A stretch of DNA of 52,508 nucleotides from CAZAXU01 sp964489245 (lineage in GTDB: Bacteria; Bacteroidota; Bacteroidia; Flavobacteriales; Flavobacteriaceae): contig CAZAXU010000008.1 in assembly GCA_964489245.1 (NCBI GenBank), forward strand, positions 1 to 52,508, given 5' to 3'. The notes under the pieces were generated by a model. That model was not told the origin of the DNA. It did no database searches and worked only from the letters and a program-made list of their open reading frames with translations. Within the stretch, counting starts at the first letter, position 1. Every line of letters starts with the position of its first letter. Positions 43,203 through 51,600 of the stretch are shown in pieces. Position numbers and translations under genes: made by a program.

Positions 43203-43730
43203 ATGACTCGATTGGAATACATCAACATGGTCAGAAGACTTGAAGACCGTATGTATCGACTGGCAAAACAAATGCTGATTTCTGCAGACGAAGCATCAGA
43301 TGCTGTTCAGGAAACATTTGCAAAACTATGGGGCAAAAAAGAACAGATGAACCATATTGAAAACAAAGATGCATACATTATGCGTTCATTGAGAAATTAC
43401 TGTTTGGACAGAATCAAATCTAAACAGGCTGATGAAAGCAGGCTCAACGATCATGAGTTTCATGTTTCAGGCATTTCATATGAAGCAAGATATGAAACTA
43501 CGGAAAAAGTATCTATTGTGATGCAACTCATAAACTCATTGCCTGAAAAACAACGGAGTATTATCCTCTTAAGAGATATTGAAGGTTATGAGTTCAAAGA
43601 AATGGCAGAGCTCTTGGATATGAACGAAAATGCCATCAGAACGGCACTTTCAAGAACCAGAAAAATATTAAGAACAGAATTATTAAAACAATACGAATAT
43701 GGATTACAAAGAAATCAACAATATTCTTGA
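43203..43730 (+). CDS. ECF-type RNA polymerase sigma factor
   Basis: 175 residues of the sigma-70 ECF group. Region 2 spans about 8-75 (RRLEDRMYRLAKQMLISADEASDAVQETFAKLWGKK, the DAxQE(T/V)F motif). Region 4 spans about 110-165 (INSLPEKQRSIILLRDIEGYEFKEMAELLDMNENAIRTALSRTRKIL). Its last 32 bases overlap the next gene, the membrane-bound anti-sigma candidate. It begins a five-gene cluster with two DUF4252 proteins and a TlpA-like protein. The signal sensed is unknown. Confidence 0.95.
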   Translation: MTRLEYINMVRRLEDRMYRLAKQMLISADEASDAVQETFAKLWGKKEQMNHIENKDAYIMRSLRNYCLDRIKSKQADESRLNDHEFHVSGISYEARYETTEKVSIVMQLINSLPEKQRSIILLRDIEGYEFKEMAELLDMNENAIRTALSRTRKILRTELLKQYEYGLQRNQQYS

Positions 43731-44142
43731 TAAATACTTCGAAGGACTATCCGGTCTTGATGAAGAAAAACGTTTGAGACAATATTTTGCGTCAAATGAA
43801 ATTAGTCAAGAACATTTACCATATAAACCATTGTTTGAGCACTATAAGTCTCAAACAAATGTAACAAATCCTCGGCGATTACGTCTTGAGTATAAGCAAC
43901 CTAAGAAAAATTATAAACTGGCAATTGCGGCAGTGTTGTTAATCGGTTTAGGACTTTTCAGTATCCGGCAAAACCGACAAAACAAACAACTGCAATTCGC
44001 AGCAAATGAAACAAATAAGAAAGAAGCTTTTAAAGAAATTAAAAAATACTCTAAAAAAATCAATAAGAGTTTTGACCAAGCCGGCAGTATAAGCATCTTT
44101 GCAAAAACAACAAAAAAAATATTTAATGTTAAAAATAAATAA
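43699..44142 (+). CDS. Single-pass membrane protein, candidate anti-sigma factor
   Basis: 147 residues. The cytoplasmic N-terminus (MDYKEINNILDKYFEGLSGLDEEKRLRQYFASNE, with the helical ...YFEG-S-EEE-xL--YF pattern common in Bacteroidota anti-sigma-like proteins) is followed by one transmembrane helix (about 72-88) and a short lysine-rich extracytoplasmic part. It lacks the HxxxCxxC zinc motif of ZAS anti-sigma factors. The overlap with the sigma gene indicates translational coupling and supports an anti-sigma role, but this is an inference. Confidence 0.75.
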   Translation: MDYKEINNILDKYFEGLSGLDEEKRLRQYFASNEISQEHLPYKPLFEHYKSQTNVTNPRRLRLEYKQPKKNYKLAIAAVLLIGLGLFSIRQNRQNKQLQFAANETNKKEAFKEIKKYSKKINKSFDQAGSISIFAKTTKKIFNVKNK

Positions 44143-44143
44143 A

Positions 44144-44674
44144 ATGAAAAAATTAATACTCATATTGACAATTTTATTTGCACAAACAAACATCAATGCA
44201 CAAAGTTTGTTTGACAAATATGAAGATATCGATGATATAACATCAATTATCGTTACGGATGAAATGTTTAAACTTATCGGAGAAATTGAACCGGAAGGCA
44301 AAGAAGCCAAAGATGACATTTCTGTTTTAAAGGACATCACAGGACTGAAAATTTTCACAACGGAAAACGAAAACCTTGCTAAAAGAATGAGAGCGGATGC
44401 CGCAAAATATATTGGCAACAAAAAAATGGTTGAATTGATGCGCATCAAAGACAAAGAAGCCAATGTTAAATTCTATTTCATTAAAGGAAAACAGGCACAT
44501 CATGCCAAAGAACTCATCATGGTTGTACATGAAAAAGAAGACGGGAAAAATCGTACCGTAGTGATGTTGGTCACAGGAAATATAGACTTGAAAAAACTTT
44601 CAAAACTGAACAGTAAAGTGAAAGTTGTTCACGGGAAATACTTGGAAAAAGTAGAAGAACACGAAAAAGAATAA
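44144..44674 (+). CDS. Secreted DUF4252 protein
   Basis: 176 residues from ATG 44144, directly after the anti-sigma candidate stop; the longer frame would overlap that gene and hide the signal peptide MKKLILILTILFAQTNINAQ. The mature part has the DUF4252 pattern: SLFDKYEDIDDITSIIVTDEMFKLIG, ISVLKDITGLKIFTTENENLAKRMRADA, VKFYFIKGKQAHHAKELIMVVHEKED, TVVMLVTGNIDLKKLSKL. Soluble periplasmic or exported; function not known. It is one of two DUF4252 proteins in the operon. Confidence 0.87.
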   Translation: MKKLILILTILFAQTNINAQSLFDKYEDIDDITSIIVTDEMFKLIGEIEPEGKEAKDDISVLKDITGLKIFTTENENLAKRMRADAAKYIGNKKMVELMRIKDKEANVKFYFIKGKQAHHAKELIMVVHEKEDGKNRTVVMLVTGNIDLKKLSKLNSKVKVVHGKYLEKVEEHEKE

Positions 44675-44694
44675 TAATTTTCTCCAATTTCAAC

Positions 44695-44724
44695 AAGACG
44701 GATGTTGAAAAAAATATCCGTCTT
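44695..44724 (+). terminator. Hairpin between the two DUF4252 genes
   Basis: A 9-bp perfect stem AAGACGGAT / ATCCGTCTT with a 12-base loop lies 20 bases after the first DUF4252 stop. The following bases (ATTGTATC) are not a T run, so it may be a weak terminator or an mRNA processing/stability element that separates expression of the sigma-linked genes from the second DUF4252-TlpA pair. Confidence 0.55.
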
Positions 44725-44765
44725 ATTGTATCATAACCTACACTCAATCAATAAAAACCGGACAA

Positions 44766-45293
44766 ATGAAACACATAAATAATTTTTTGGTATTATCTTT
44801 GTTTATTATCTTTGCAACTGCTTGTAAAAGCGATTCTCTGGAAGAATATTTTGTGCAAGCCACTGAAAGTTCTGACTTCTTGGTTGTCAACATCCCATCC
44901 AACTTCGTGCAATTTGACGAAAGCAAATTGGATGACGAGACTTTGAAACAGATTAAATCAGTGAAGAAAGTGAACATCTTGCTTTTCAAAAATGATAAAA
45001 ACAAAGATGAAAAAGAGCAAGAGTTTCTGAAAATTGATCAAATTATTAATAGTAAAGATTATAAGAAACTAACAGCAATAAACATTGACGGATACAAAAT
45101 TTCCGTTGCTTATGACGGCGAACCTAAAAAAATTGATAAAGTGGTTTTCTTGGGAAAAGATATGGATAATAATTTCTTACTGGGCTTGCTCAAAGGAAAA
45201 GATATCAGTATCAGCAACGTCTCCAAAGCAATGGAACATATCAAATCGATTGATGAGAAACAAGCAAAATCTGTCATTGATGCCATAAAATAA
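44766..45293 (+). CDS. DUF4252 lipoprotein
   Basis: 175 residues. Lipobox FATAC after a signal of about 19 residues (Cys20). The mature part again follows the DUF4252 layout (VVNIPSNFVQFDESKLDDETLKQIKSVKKVNILLFKND; YKKLTAINIDGYKISVAYDGEPKKIDKVVFLGKD; GLLKGKDISISNVSKAMEHIKSI). It is distinct in sequence from the first DUF4252 protein and is lipid-anchored, whereas the first is soluble. It ends 8 bases before the TlpA-like gene. Confidence 0.87.
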   Translation: MKHINNFLVLSLFIIFATACKSDSLEEYFVQATESSDFLVVNIPSNFVQFDESKLDDETLKQIKSVKKVNILLFKNDKNKDEKEQEFLKIDQIINSKDYKKLTAINIDGYKISVAYDGEPKKIDKVVFLGKDMDNNFLLGLLKGKDISISNVSKAMEHIKSIDEKQAKSVIDAIK

Positions 45294-45301
45294 AAGATTA
45301 T

Positions 45302-46048
45302 ATGAATAAAATATTTTTAGTTCTACTCGCACTTGTATTGAGTCTAAATGTTCAAGCACAAAAAAAAATTAACCTAAAAGAAAAACTTGAAGACCTGCAT
45401 ATTGCCATGGAAGGCGAATTTTCACTGGATGATTCCGAATTCAGAAGACGTGTAAAATTCTATTTAAACGACGGCACGGTTATCAAAAGGAGACATTACA
45501 AACAATATTTTGATTCGGACAGTTATAACAAAGATTTTTATCTGGATGAAGACGGCGACATCAAAGCCGTTGTGCTCACAAAACTGGAGGATGAACCTTT
45601 GCCTGTCACCGAAGAAAATATTTTTCTAAAAACAAAGAAAAAAGCCACCAATTTCTACATCACCGATATTTACGGCAAAGAATATGCATTGCCTGACCTA
45701 CGCGGAAAAGTGGTGGTCATGAATTTTTGGTTCACCGTATGCCGACCTTGTGTCAAAGAAATTCCAGATCTTAATGATTTGGTCGATAGGTACGAAGGAA
45801 AAGATGTTGTCTTTTTAGGATTCACCTATAATATCAAATATAATATTGATAAATTTTTAAAACTACATCCTTTTAAATACAATTTAATTCCGGAAAGCGA
45901 TATAGATATCTATAATTATGGCGTTTCTGTTTATCCCACACATATCATCATTGACAAAAACGGCTATATCGTTTTCAAAGAGGAAGGTTTGAACTATGAT
46001 ACGGCAACTCATTTGGACAAAGCTATTTCTGAATTGCTCAAGCAATAA
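45302..46048 (+). CDS. TlpA-like exported thioredoxin-fold protein
   Basis: 248 residues. Signal peptide MNKIFLVLLALVLSLNVQAQ. An N-terminal region of about 90 residues with no family I recognise precedes a redoxin domain from about residue 113 (KKATNFYITDIYGKEYALPDLRGKVVVMNFWFTVCRPCVKEIPDLNDLVDRY). The active-site CxxC is Cys147 and Cys150 (CRPC), with the cis-Pro region YGVSVYPTHIIIDKNG. Periplasmic disulfide reductase or isomerase. Co-transcribed with the DUF4252 lipoprotein, implying a redox or envelope-maintenance role for the operon. Confidence 0.9.
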   Translation: MNKIFLVLLALVLSLNVQAQKKINLKEKLEDLHIAMEGEFSLDDSEFRRRVKFYLNDGTVIKRRHYKQYFDSDSYNKDFYLDEDGDIKAVVLTKLEDEPLPVTEENIFLKTKKKATNFYITDIYGKEYALPDLRGKVVVMNFWFTVCRPCVKEIPDLNDLVDRYEGKDVVFLGFTYNIKYNIDKFLKLHPFKYNLIPESDIDIYNYGVSVYPTHIIIDKNGYIVFKEEGLNYDTATHLDKAISELLKQ

Positions 46049-46086
46049 TCCAATTTTAAAAAATTTAACGAAAACGGGAAAAAGTT

Positions 46087-47031
46087 TTATTTAACAATCT
46101 TTGTCCCGCTTTCTGTTTGAATGCCATCCAGACTTGTAATCAATACTTCTTTGCTTCCATTATCAATAAATTTTACAGCCGCCTGAATTTTAGGCGCCAT
46201 ATTTCCTTCACCGAATTTTCCTGCTTTTTGAAGTGTTTCAGCTTCTTTACGGGTAAGTGTTTTGATAGGTTTTTGATTAGGAGTACCATAATCCAAATAA
46301 ACAAACTGCACATCTGTCATGATAATGAATTGATCTGCTTTGATTTGACTTGCAAGAAGTGATGTTGCCAAATCCTTGTCAATTACGGCTTCTTGGGGTT
46401 GCAACCGATTGTTTTCAACAGACACAGGAATTCCACCACCACCAACAGCAATAACAATGGCTCCACTCTCTGCCAAAAGCTTAATGGTGTTTTTGTTGGC
46501 AATATCAATCGGTTGCGGAGAAGCAACCACTCTGCGCCAACCTTTTTTATTGTCTTTGATTTCTTCTTTGAAAATCCAACGTTTAGCTTTCTCCAGTTTC
46601 ATAACTTCTGCTCCGTCAAAATAAGTTTTTCCCACTCTTTTGGTAGGGTTCTTAAAAGCCTTGTCACTTCTGCTCACCTCAACCATTGTGTTGGTTGAAA
46701 TGATTTCTCTTTCAATATTATTTTGCTTGAACAGGTTATACAATTCGCTTTGAATCAGATAGCCGATCTCACTTTGTGTATTTGCCACCGCCACATCCAA
46801 TGGAACCTGAGGCACATCATAAACACGTGCTCCCGCATCATTTTTCAGTAAAATATTTCCAACTTGCGGACCGTTTCCATGCGTAATGATTAGGTTATCC
46901 CCCTTCTGAATCAGAGGCAAAATCTTTTCTAAAGTTTGTCTGATATTTGTTCTTTGCTCATCTATGGTTCCTTTTTGTCCCGATTTTAAGATTGCATTTC
47001 CTCCAAAGGCTATAATAATCAACTTTTTCAT
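46087..47031 (-). CDS. arcC: Carbamate kinase
   Basis: 314 residues from ATG 47031 (MKKLIIIAFGGNAI, the family start). Makes ATP from carbamoyl phosphate and ADP (or the reverse). Amino-acid kinase fold: FGGNAILKSGQKGT, LIITHGNGPQVGNIL, VAVGGGGIPVS, AVIDKDLATSLLASQIKADQFIIMTDV, GEGNMAPKIQAAVKFI. No arginine deiminase or ornithine carbamoyltransferase is nearby, so the carbamoyl phosphate source is not shown. Convergent with the TlpA-like gene. Confidence 0.95.
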   Translation of the reverse strand: MKKLIIIAFGGNAILKSGQKGTIDEQRTNIRQTLEKILPLIQKGDNLIITHGNGPQVGNILLKNDAGARVYDVPQVPLDVAVANTQSEIGYLIQSELYNLFKQNNIEREIISTNTMVEVSRSDKAFKNPTKRVGKTYFDGAEVMKLEKAKRWIFKEEIKDNKKGWRRVVASPQPIDIANKNTIKLLAESGAIVIAVGGGGIPVSVENNRLQPQEAVIDKDLATSLLASQIKADQFIIMTDVQFVYLDYGTPNQKPIKTLTRKEAETLQKAGKFGEGNMAPKIQAAVKFIDNGSKEVLITSLDGIQTESGTKIVK

Positions 47032-47159
47032 TTGCCATACATTTTTAAAGGTGACGAAATTACAAAAATTTATACTCATAATAGAAAAAAACAATGCAAA
47101 ACAATTATTAATCTTTTGTTAAGCTCTATCTTTGTTGTGTACAAATAACCTACCTAAGA

Positions 47160-47978
47160 ATGACAAACCAAAACAATAACAAACTCAATAGCGTCATAAC
47201 GCAAGTAATTCATGTTTCTCCATCGATGAAAATCATCAGAATAAAGCCGAACGGGTGGTCACTACCACAATTTGAATCAGGACAATTTGTTGTTCTGGGA
47301 CTTTATGAAAATGCGCCAAGAATTCAAAATGCTGAAAAAGAATTCAAGAAAACAGATAACAACAAACTCATCAGAAGGGCATATTCCATAGCATCTGCAT
47401 CGGGAGACAGCTTTGTCGAGTTCTATATTTCCATTGTGAAATCAGGGCAACTCACTCCCAGAATATTCAACCTTGAAATAGGAGACAATATATTTATGAG
47501 TCAAAAACCCACGGGAATGTTTACTTTGGATAAAATTCCTGCAGACCAAAATGTGATTCTGATTGCTACAGGAACCGGAGTTGCTCCTTATATGAGTATG
47601 TTACGTTCTGATGCTCTGCATAGAAAAGGAAAAATTGTTATCATTCATGGCGCATCTAATTCTTGGGATTTAGGATATTTATCGGATATGAAACTCTTGG
47701 AAAGACTTTTTTCCAATAAATTTATCTACTATCCCACAATCACCAATCCCGAAAATGAACATTCCGATTGGGAAGGAGACACACGTTTTATTGAAGATAT
47801 TTGGAACGACCCTAAATTTTTCAAACAAATAGGTTTTGAAACCAAACCGGACAACACGCATATTATGCTCTGTGGCAATCCTAATATGATTAAGTCTATG
47901 AAGAAAACACTTCAATTACAAGGTTTTAAAGATCACACCAAAAGAAACCCCGGACAAATCCATGCCGAGGAATTTTAA
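47160..47978 (+). CDS. fpr: Ferredoxin--NADP reductase
   Basis: 272 residues. FAD-binding motif RRAYSIAS (residues about 63-70), isoalloxazine contact region GQLTPRIFNLEIGDNIFMSQKPTG, NADP-binding ATGTGVAPYMSMLR, and the closing CGNPNMIKSMKKTLQLQGF. This FPR-type enzyme moves electrons between NADPH and ferredoxin or flavodoxin. Monocistronic. It is divergent from arcC and converges with the enoyl-CoA hydratase gene (5-base gap). Confidence 0.93.
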   Translation: MTNQNNNKLNSVITQVIHVSPSMKIIRIKPNGWSLPQFESGQFVVLGLYENAPRIQNAEKEFKKTDNNKLIRRAYSIASASGDSFVEFYISIVKSGQLTPRIFNLEIGDNIFMSQKPTGMFTLDKIPADQNVILIATGTGVAPYMSMLRSDALHRKGKIVIIHGASNSWDLGYLSDMKLLERLFSNKFIYYPTITNPENEHSDWEGDTRFIEDIWNDPKFFKQIGFETKPDNTHIMLCGNPNMIKSMKKTLQLQGFKDHTKRNPGQIHAEEF

Positions 47979-47983
47979 GCATG

Positions 47984-48745
47984 TTATTTTTTCTTTTGAG
48001 AAAAAGCTTTCATCCTGTCTTGCCAATCTTTAGTTTGTGATAAAAAAGCAAAATTATCGGCAGCATAAAGTTTTGCTGCTTCTATTTCCTTTTTTAGAGA
48101 ATAATTGACTGTATTTTTGGTGTATTGCAAAGCCAAATCTCCTCCTTCAAGAATTTGTTCTGCTTTTTCCATTGCAAAAGACATTAAATCTTTTTTAGAC
48201 ACCACATAACCAACCAATCCCAAGGACAAAGCCTCGTCACTTTGAATCATTCTGCCGGTCAACAACAAATCTTTGGCCTTTGCCGTACCGACTAGAGCAT
48301 TCAAATACATCGTACAAGTGGCAGGAAGAATGGCGCCTAATTTCACGGCGGGGTAACCAATTTTTGTTTCAGCTGCCATGATTCTGATATCTGCTGCTGT
48401 GGCATAGCCAAATCCGCCGCCCAAAGCAATTCCATTGATCAGTGCAATAGTGGGTTTAGAGAAATTGAGAATCTTTTCAGATGTGCTTTCCAACAGCAGC
48501 GCAAACTCCCTTGCTTGCTCCACCGTTTTTAAGTCTAACAAAGATTTTAAATCAACTCCGGAGGAAAAAGCTTTTTCTCCTGCTCCGGTAATCAGCAACA
48601 ATCGTAGGTTTGGATTCTTGTCTTCCTGTTCAAGCAACATGCTCAATTCCAAAAGAAAATCTTTATGAAATGCATTGTATTTATCAGGACGATTAAACTT
48701 CAAAATTCCTATGTTGTTCTCTATGCTGTAGTCAATATATTTCAT
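47984..48745 (-). CDS. Enoyl-CoA hydratase/isomerase family protein
   Basis: 253 residues of the crotonase fold. The N-terminal strand pattern (NNIGILKFNRPDKYNAF), oxyanion-hole residues at LLLITGAGEKAFSSGVDLKSLL and NGIALGGGFGYATAADIRIMA, and ETKIGYPAVKLGAILPATCTM are visible. Hydratase would need two Glu in the GGG..E and P..G..P regions. Here the catalytic Glu positions are not clearly conserved, so isomerase or another crotonase activity is possible. Single gene. Confidence 0.88.
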   Translation of the reverse strand: MKYIDYSIENNIGILKFNRPDKYNAFHKDFLLELSMLLEQEDKNPNLRLLLITGAGEKAFSSGVDLKSLLDLKTVEQAREFALLLESTSEKILNFSKPTIALINGIALGGGFGYATAADIRIMAAETKIGYPAVKLGAILPATCTMYLNALVGTAKAKDLLLTGRMIQSDEALSLGLVGYVVSKKDLMSFAMEKAEQILEGGDLALQYTKNTVNYSLKKEIEAAKLYAADNFAFLSQTKDWQDRMKAFSQKKK

Positions 48746-48809
48746 CTTAAATGAATTTTAGATTTACAAATGTAGCGGATTTAACCGAAACAAAGCTGAC
48801 TTTTTAAAA

Positions 48810-49574
48810 TCAAAAATCGAATAAATCCATCGAATTATGATAAATGACACATTCCAATTCATGTTCTTTCATCTGATATATTTCTGCCAATTTTTTCAAT
48901 ATGTATTTGATGTAAGACGGCTCATTTCTTTTGCCGCGAAACGGCACGGGAGCCAACCAAGGCGCATCGGTTTCCATAACAATATGCTGCACGGGAATTT
49001 CTTGCAAAAATCGGTCTATTTTTCCATTTTTAAAAGTTAAGACACCTCCAATACCGAGGTGAAAATCCAAGCCAATTGCCCGTTTTGCCTGTGCCAAAGT
49101 TCCTGTAAAACAGTGAAAAACACCAAATAAATCAGATGATTTCTCTTGCTCTACAATTTCAAAAACTTCATCAAAAGCATCACGAATATGAATGCTGACA
49201 GGCAATCCTTTTTCTTTTGCCCAACGCAGTTGTTGTTGAAAAGCATCCTGCTGTTGTTTTAAATAAGTTTTGTCCCAATATAAATCAATTCCAATCTCTC
49301 CGATTCCATAATATTTTTCTTTGTTCAATTCAGATTTAATCATCATCAAGTCTTCCTGATAATTTTCCTTAACCGATGTTGGATGTAAACCCATCAAAGG
49401 CAACATATCATCAGGATATTCCGCTACTGTTTTTTTAAGTCTTTCTATAGATTCCGAATCAATATTGGGCAATACGAATTTTTCTACACCTTCATATTGT
49501 GCACGTTCAATTATTTTATGCCTGTCTTCATCAAATTCCGCTACAAAAATATGCGTATGCGTATCAACAATCAT
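48810..49574 (-). CDS. TatD-family metal-dependent deoxyribonuclease
   Basis: 254 residues from ATG 49574. The frame has an upstream Met seven codons earlier but the family starts with M-I-V-D-THTH. Metal ligands: HTH (MIVDTHTHIF), Glu in IGEIGIDLYWDK, His in VSIHIRDAF, His in GVFHCFTG, and Asp in METDAPWLAPVPFRGKRNEP. TatD/YcfH family: 3'-to-5' exonuclease linked to DNA repair; YcfH members may have other substrates. Confidence 0.95.
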   Translation of the reverse strand: MIVDTHTHIFVAEFDEDRHKIIERAQYEGVEKFVLPNIDSESIERLKKTVAEYPDDMLPLMGLHPTSVKENYQEDLMMIKSELNKEKYYGIGEIGIDLYWDKTYLKQQQDAFQQQLRWAKEKGLPVSIHIRDAFDEVFEIVEQEKSSDLFGVFHCFTGTLAQAKRAIGLDFHLGIGGVLTFKNGKIDRFLQEIPVQHIVMETDAPWLAPVPFRGKRNEPSYIKYILKKLAEIYQMKEHELECVIYHNSMDLFDF

Positions 49575-49751
49575 TTCTATAAATTTTGACAGCAAATGTA
49601 CATATATTTCGAATCATTCAAAATATTAAACTATCTGAAAAATCATATCCTTTGAATTTTAACACCAAAAATCAATCATAAATCAATTTCAGGCTTTTTT
49701 AAATAATTTTGCTTAATTTTAAAACTTCAAACTCTTAAATCTATTTGCAAT

Positions 49752-51287
49752 ATGCTCACAAAAGTCTATGGCGCCGCCATTTATGGCATCGATGCCTACC
49801 CCATCACGGTTGAAGTAAATATTGATAAAGGCATAGGCTATCATTTGGTAGGACTTCCCGATAAGGCTGTCAGTGAAAGTAGTTATAGAATTTCTGCCGC
49901 TCTTGATAATGTTGGTTATAAAATGCCCGGTAAAAAAATCATCATCAATATGGCTCCTGCCGATTTAAGAAAAGAAGGCTCTGCCTATGACCTGACCATT
50001 GCCATGGGAATATTGAATGCTTCCGGACAAATTTTGGCTCAAAACATTGAAAAATATGTTATCATGGGAGAATTATCCTTAGACGGCAGTCTGCAACCTA
50101 TAAAAGGAACACTTCCCATAGCTCTAAAAACAAAAGAAGAAGGATTTGAAGGTATTATTCTGCCCAAACAGAATGCCAAAGAGGCAGCCATTGTAGATGG
50201 ATTGATTGTCTATGGCATTGAAAATATTCTGGATGTGATTCATTTTTTTGAGGGCAAAAAACAACTCACTCCCGAACATATTGACCTAGAAGAGCTTTTT
50301 TATAAGCAATTGGAATTTCCTGAGTTTGATTTTGCCGATGTCAAGGGACAAGAAACCGTTAAAAGATGCTTAGAAATTGCCGCATCCGGCGGTCATAACA
50401 TCATCATGATTGGTCCTCCCGGAAGCGGAAAAACCATGCTTGCCAAACGCATTTCAGGAATTCTGCCTCCAATGGAACTACAAGAGGCTTTGGAAACCAC
50501 TAAAATTCACTCTGTTGCCGGAAAACTGAAAAATGACAAAGGAATTATCAGCCAACGACCTTTTCGCAGTCCGCACCATACCATATCAGATGTTGCTTTG
50601 GTGGGTGGAGGCAGTTATCCACAACCCGGTGAAATTTCTCTGGCACACAACGGCGTTTTGTTTTTAGACGAACTCCCTGAATTCAAAAGAACAGTGCTTG
50701 AAGTTATGCGCCAACCCTTGGAAGATCGAGAAGTAAATATTTCTCGAGCCAGATTTTCCGTAACCTACCCTGCCAGTTTTATGTTGGTGGCGAGCATGAA
50801 CCCAAGTCCATCAGGATATTTCAATGATGGAGATAGTCGCATGACTTCATCTCCGGCAGAAATGCAACGCTACTTGAATAAAATCTCCGGACCTTTGTTA
50901 GACAGAATAGATATTCATGTTGAAGTGAATCCTGTTCCTTTTGAAAAACTTTCTGATGAAAGACGTGGAGAACCCAGCAAAATTATCAGAAAAAGAGTGA
51001 TGGATGCTCGGAAAATACAAACCGAAAGATTTTCAAACAACGACAAAATTCACTATAATGCACAAATGAATTCCAAACAAATCAGAAAACATTGCAAACT
51101 GGATGAACAATCTCTGAACCTGTTAAAAAATGCCATGGAAAAATTAAATCTTTCTGCGCGTGCTTATGACAGAATCTTAAAAGTTGCCCGAACCATTGCA
51201 GATTTAGAACATCAGAAAAACATCCAAAGCCATCATATTGCAGAGGCAATTCAATACAGAAGCTTGGACAGAGAAGGGTGGGTTTAG
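49752..51287 (+). CDS. comM: YifB/ComM-family Mg-chelatase-like AAA+ ATPase
   Basis: 511 residues. An N-terminal Lon-protease-like domain S5-fold (about 1-165: MLTKVYGAAIYGIDAYPITVEV, NMAPADLRKEGSAYDLTIAMGIL) is followed by the AAA+ Mg-chelatase domain. Walker A GPPGSGKTML is at 221-230, Walker B FLDELPEFKR follows, then the insertion FRSPHHTISDVALVGGGSYPQPGEISLAHNG and sensor SMNPSPSGYF. The C-terminal Mg_chelatase_C part ends RTIADLEHQKNIQSHHIAEAIQYRSLDR. In Haemophilus ComM acts in natural transformation as a branch-migration helicase; here the function is inferred by family only. Confidence 0.93.
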   Translation: MLTKVYGAAIYGIDAYPITVEVNIDKGIGYHLVGLPDKAVSESSYRISAALDNVGYKMPGKKIIINMAPADLRKEGSAYDLTIAMGILNASGQILAQNIEKYVIMGELSLDGSLQPIKGTLPIALKTKEEGFEGIILPKQNAKEAAIVDGLIVYGIENILDVIHFFEGKKQLTPEHIDLEELFYKQLEFPEFDFADVKGQETVKRCLEIAASGGHNIIMIGPPGSGKTMLAKRISGILPPMELQEALETTKIHSVAGKLKNDKGIISQRPFRSPHHTISDVALVGGGSYPQPGEISLAHNGVLFLDELPEFKRTVLEVMRQPLEDREVNISRARFSVTYPASFMLVASMNPSPSGYFNDGDSRMTSSPAEMQRYLNKISGPLLDRIDIHVEVNPVPFEKLSDERRGEPSKIIRKRVMDARKIQTERFSNNDKIHYNAQMNSKQIRKHCKLDEQSLNLLKNAMEKLNLSARAYDRILKVARTIADLEHQKNIQSHHIAEAIQYRSLDREGWV

Positions 51288-51600
51288 AGAAAAAAAGAAA
51301 GCTTTATAACATCCGTAAAACAGACTTATCACTTTTATAAACAAGTATATTTTAAATCTTTTGATTATTAAGTTTATCATTGATTTTATCCTTTATTAAA
51401 GCCTGCCCAAATATAATTTCGTCTAGATTTAGACACAAAATAGTATCACCTTCAATAAGTTAGCTTTCACAAATTCATAATAAAAACACAACTGTAACAA
51501 TAGTAACATATTGATTTACTGCAACTTATGTTTCATACCGGAATAGCTTTGGCATGGATATTGTACATCTTATCAGAACTAACTTTAAAAAAATAAAACA
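51288..51600. other. Gene-free 313-base spacer with sigma-54-like promoter
   Basis: AT-rich, without a reading frame of gene quality. Its 3' end holds a -24/-12 type element (51550-51564). I saw no strong hairpin after the yifB stop, only the A-rich sequence GAAAAAAAGAAAGC. Confidence 0.5.
51550..51564 (+). promoter_or_regulatory. Sigma-54-like -24/-12 element before the DUF4382 gene
   Basis: TGGCATGGATATTGT aligns with TGGCACR-N4-TTGCW: GG at -24 and TTG at -12 are exactly spaced, with C to T and C to T differences at two positions. It lies about 36 bases before the ATG at 51601, so a start of transcription near 51576 is expected. Confidence 0.4.
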
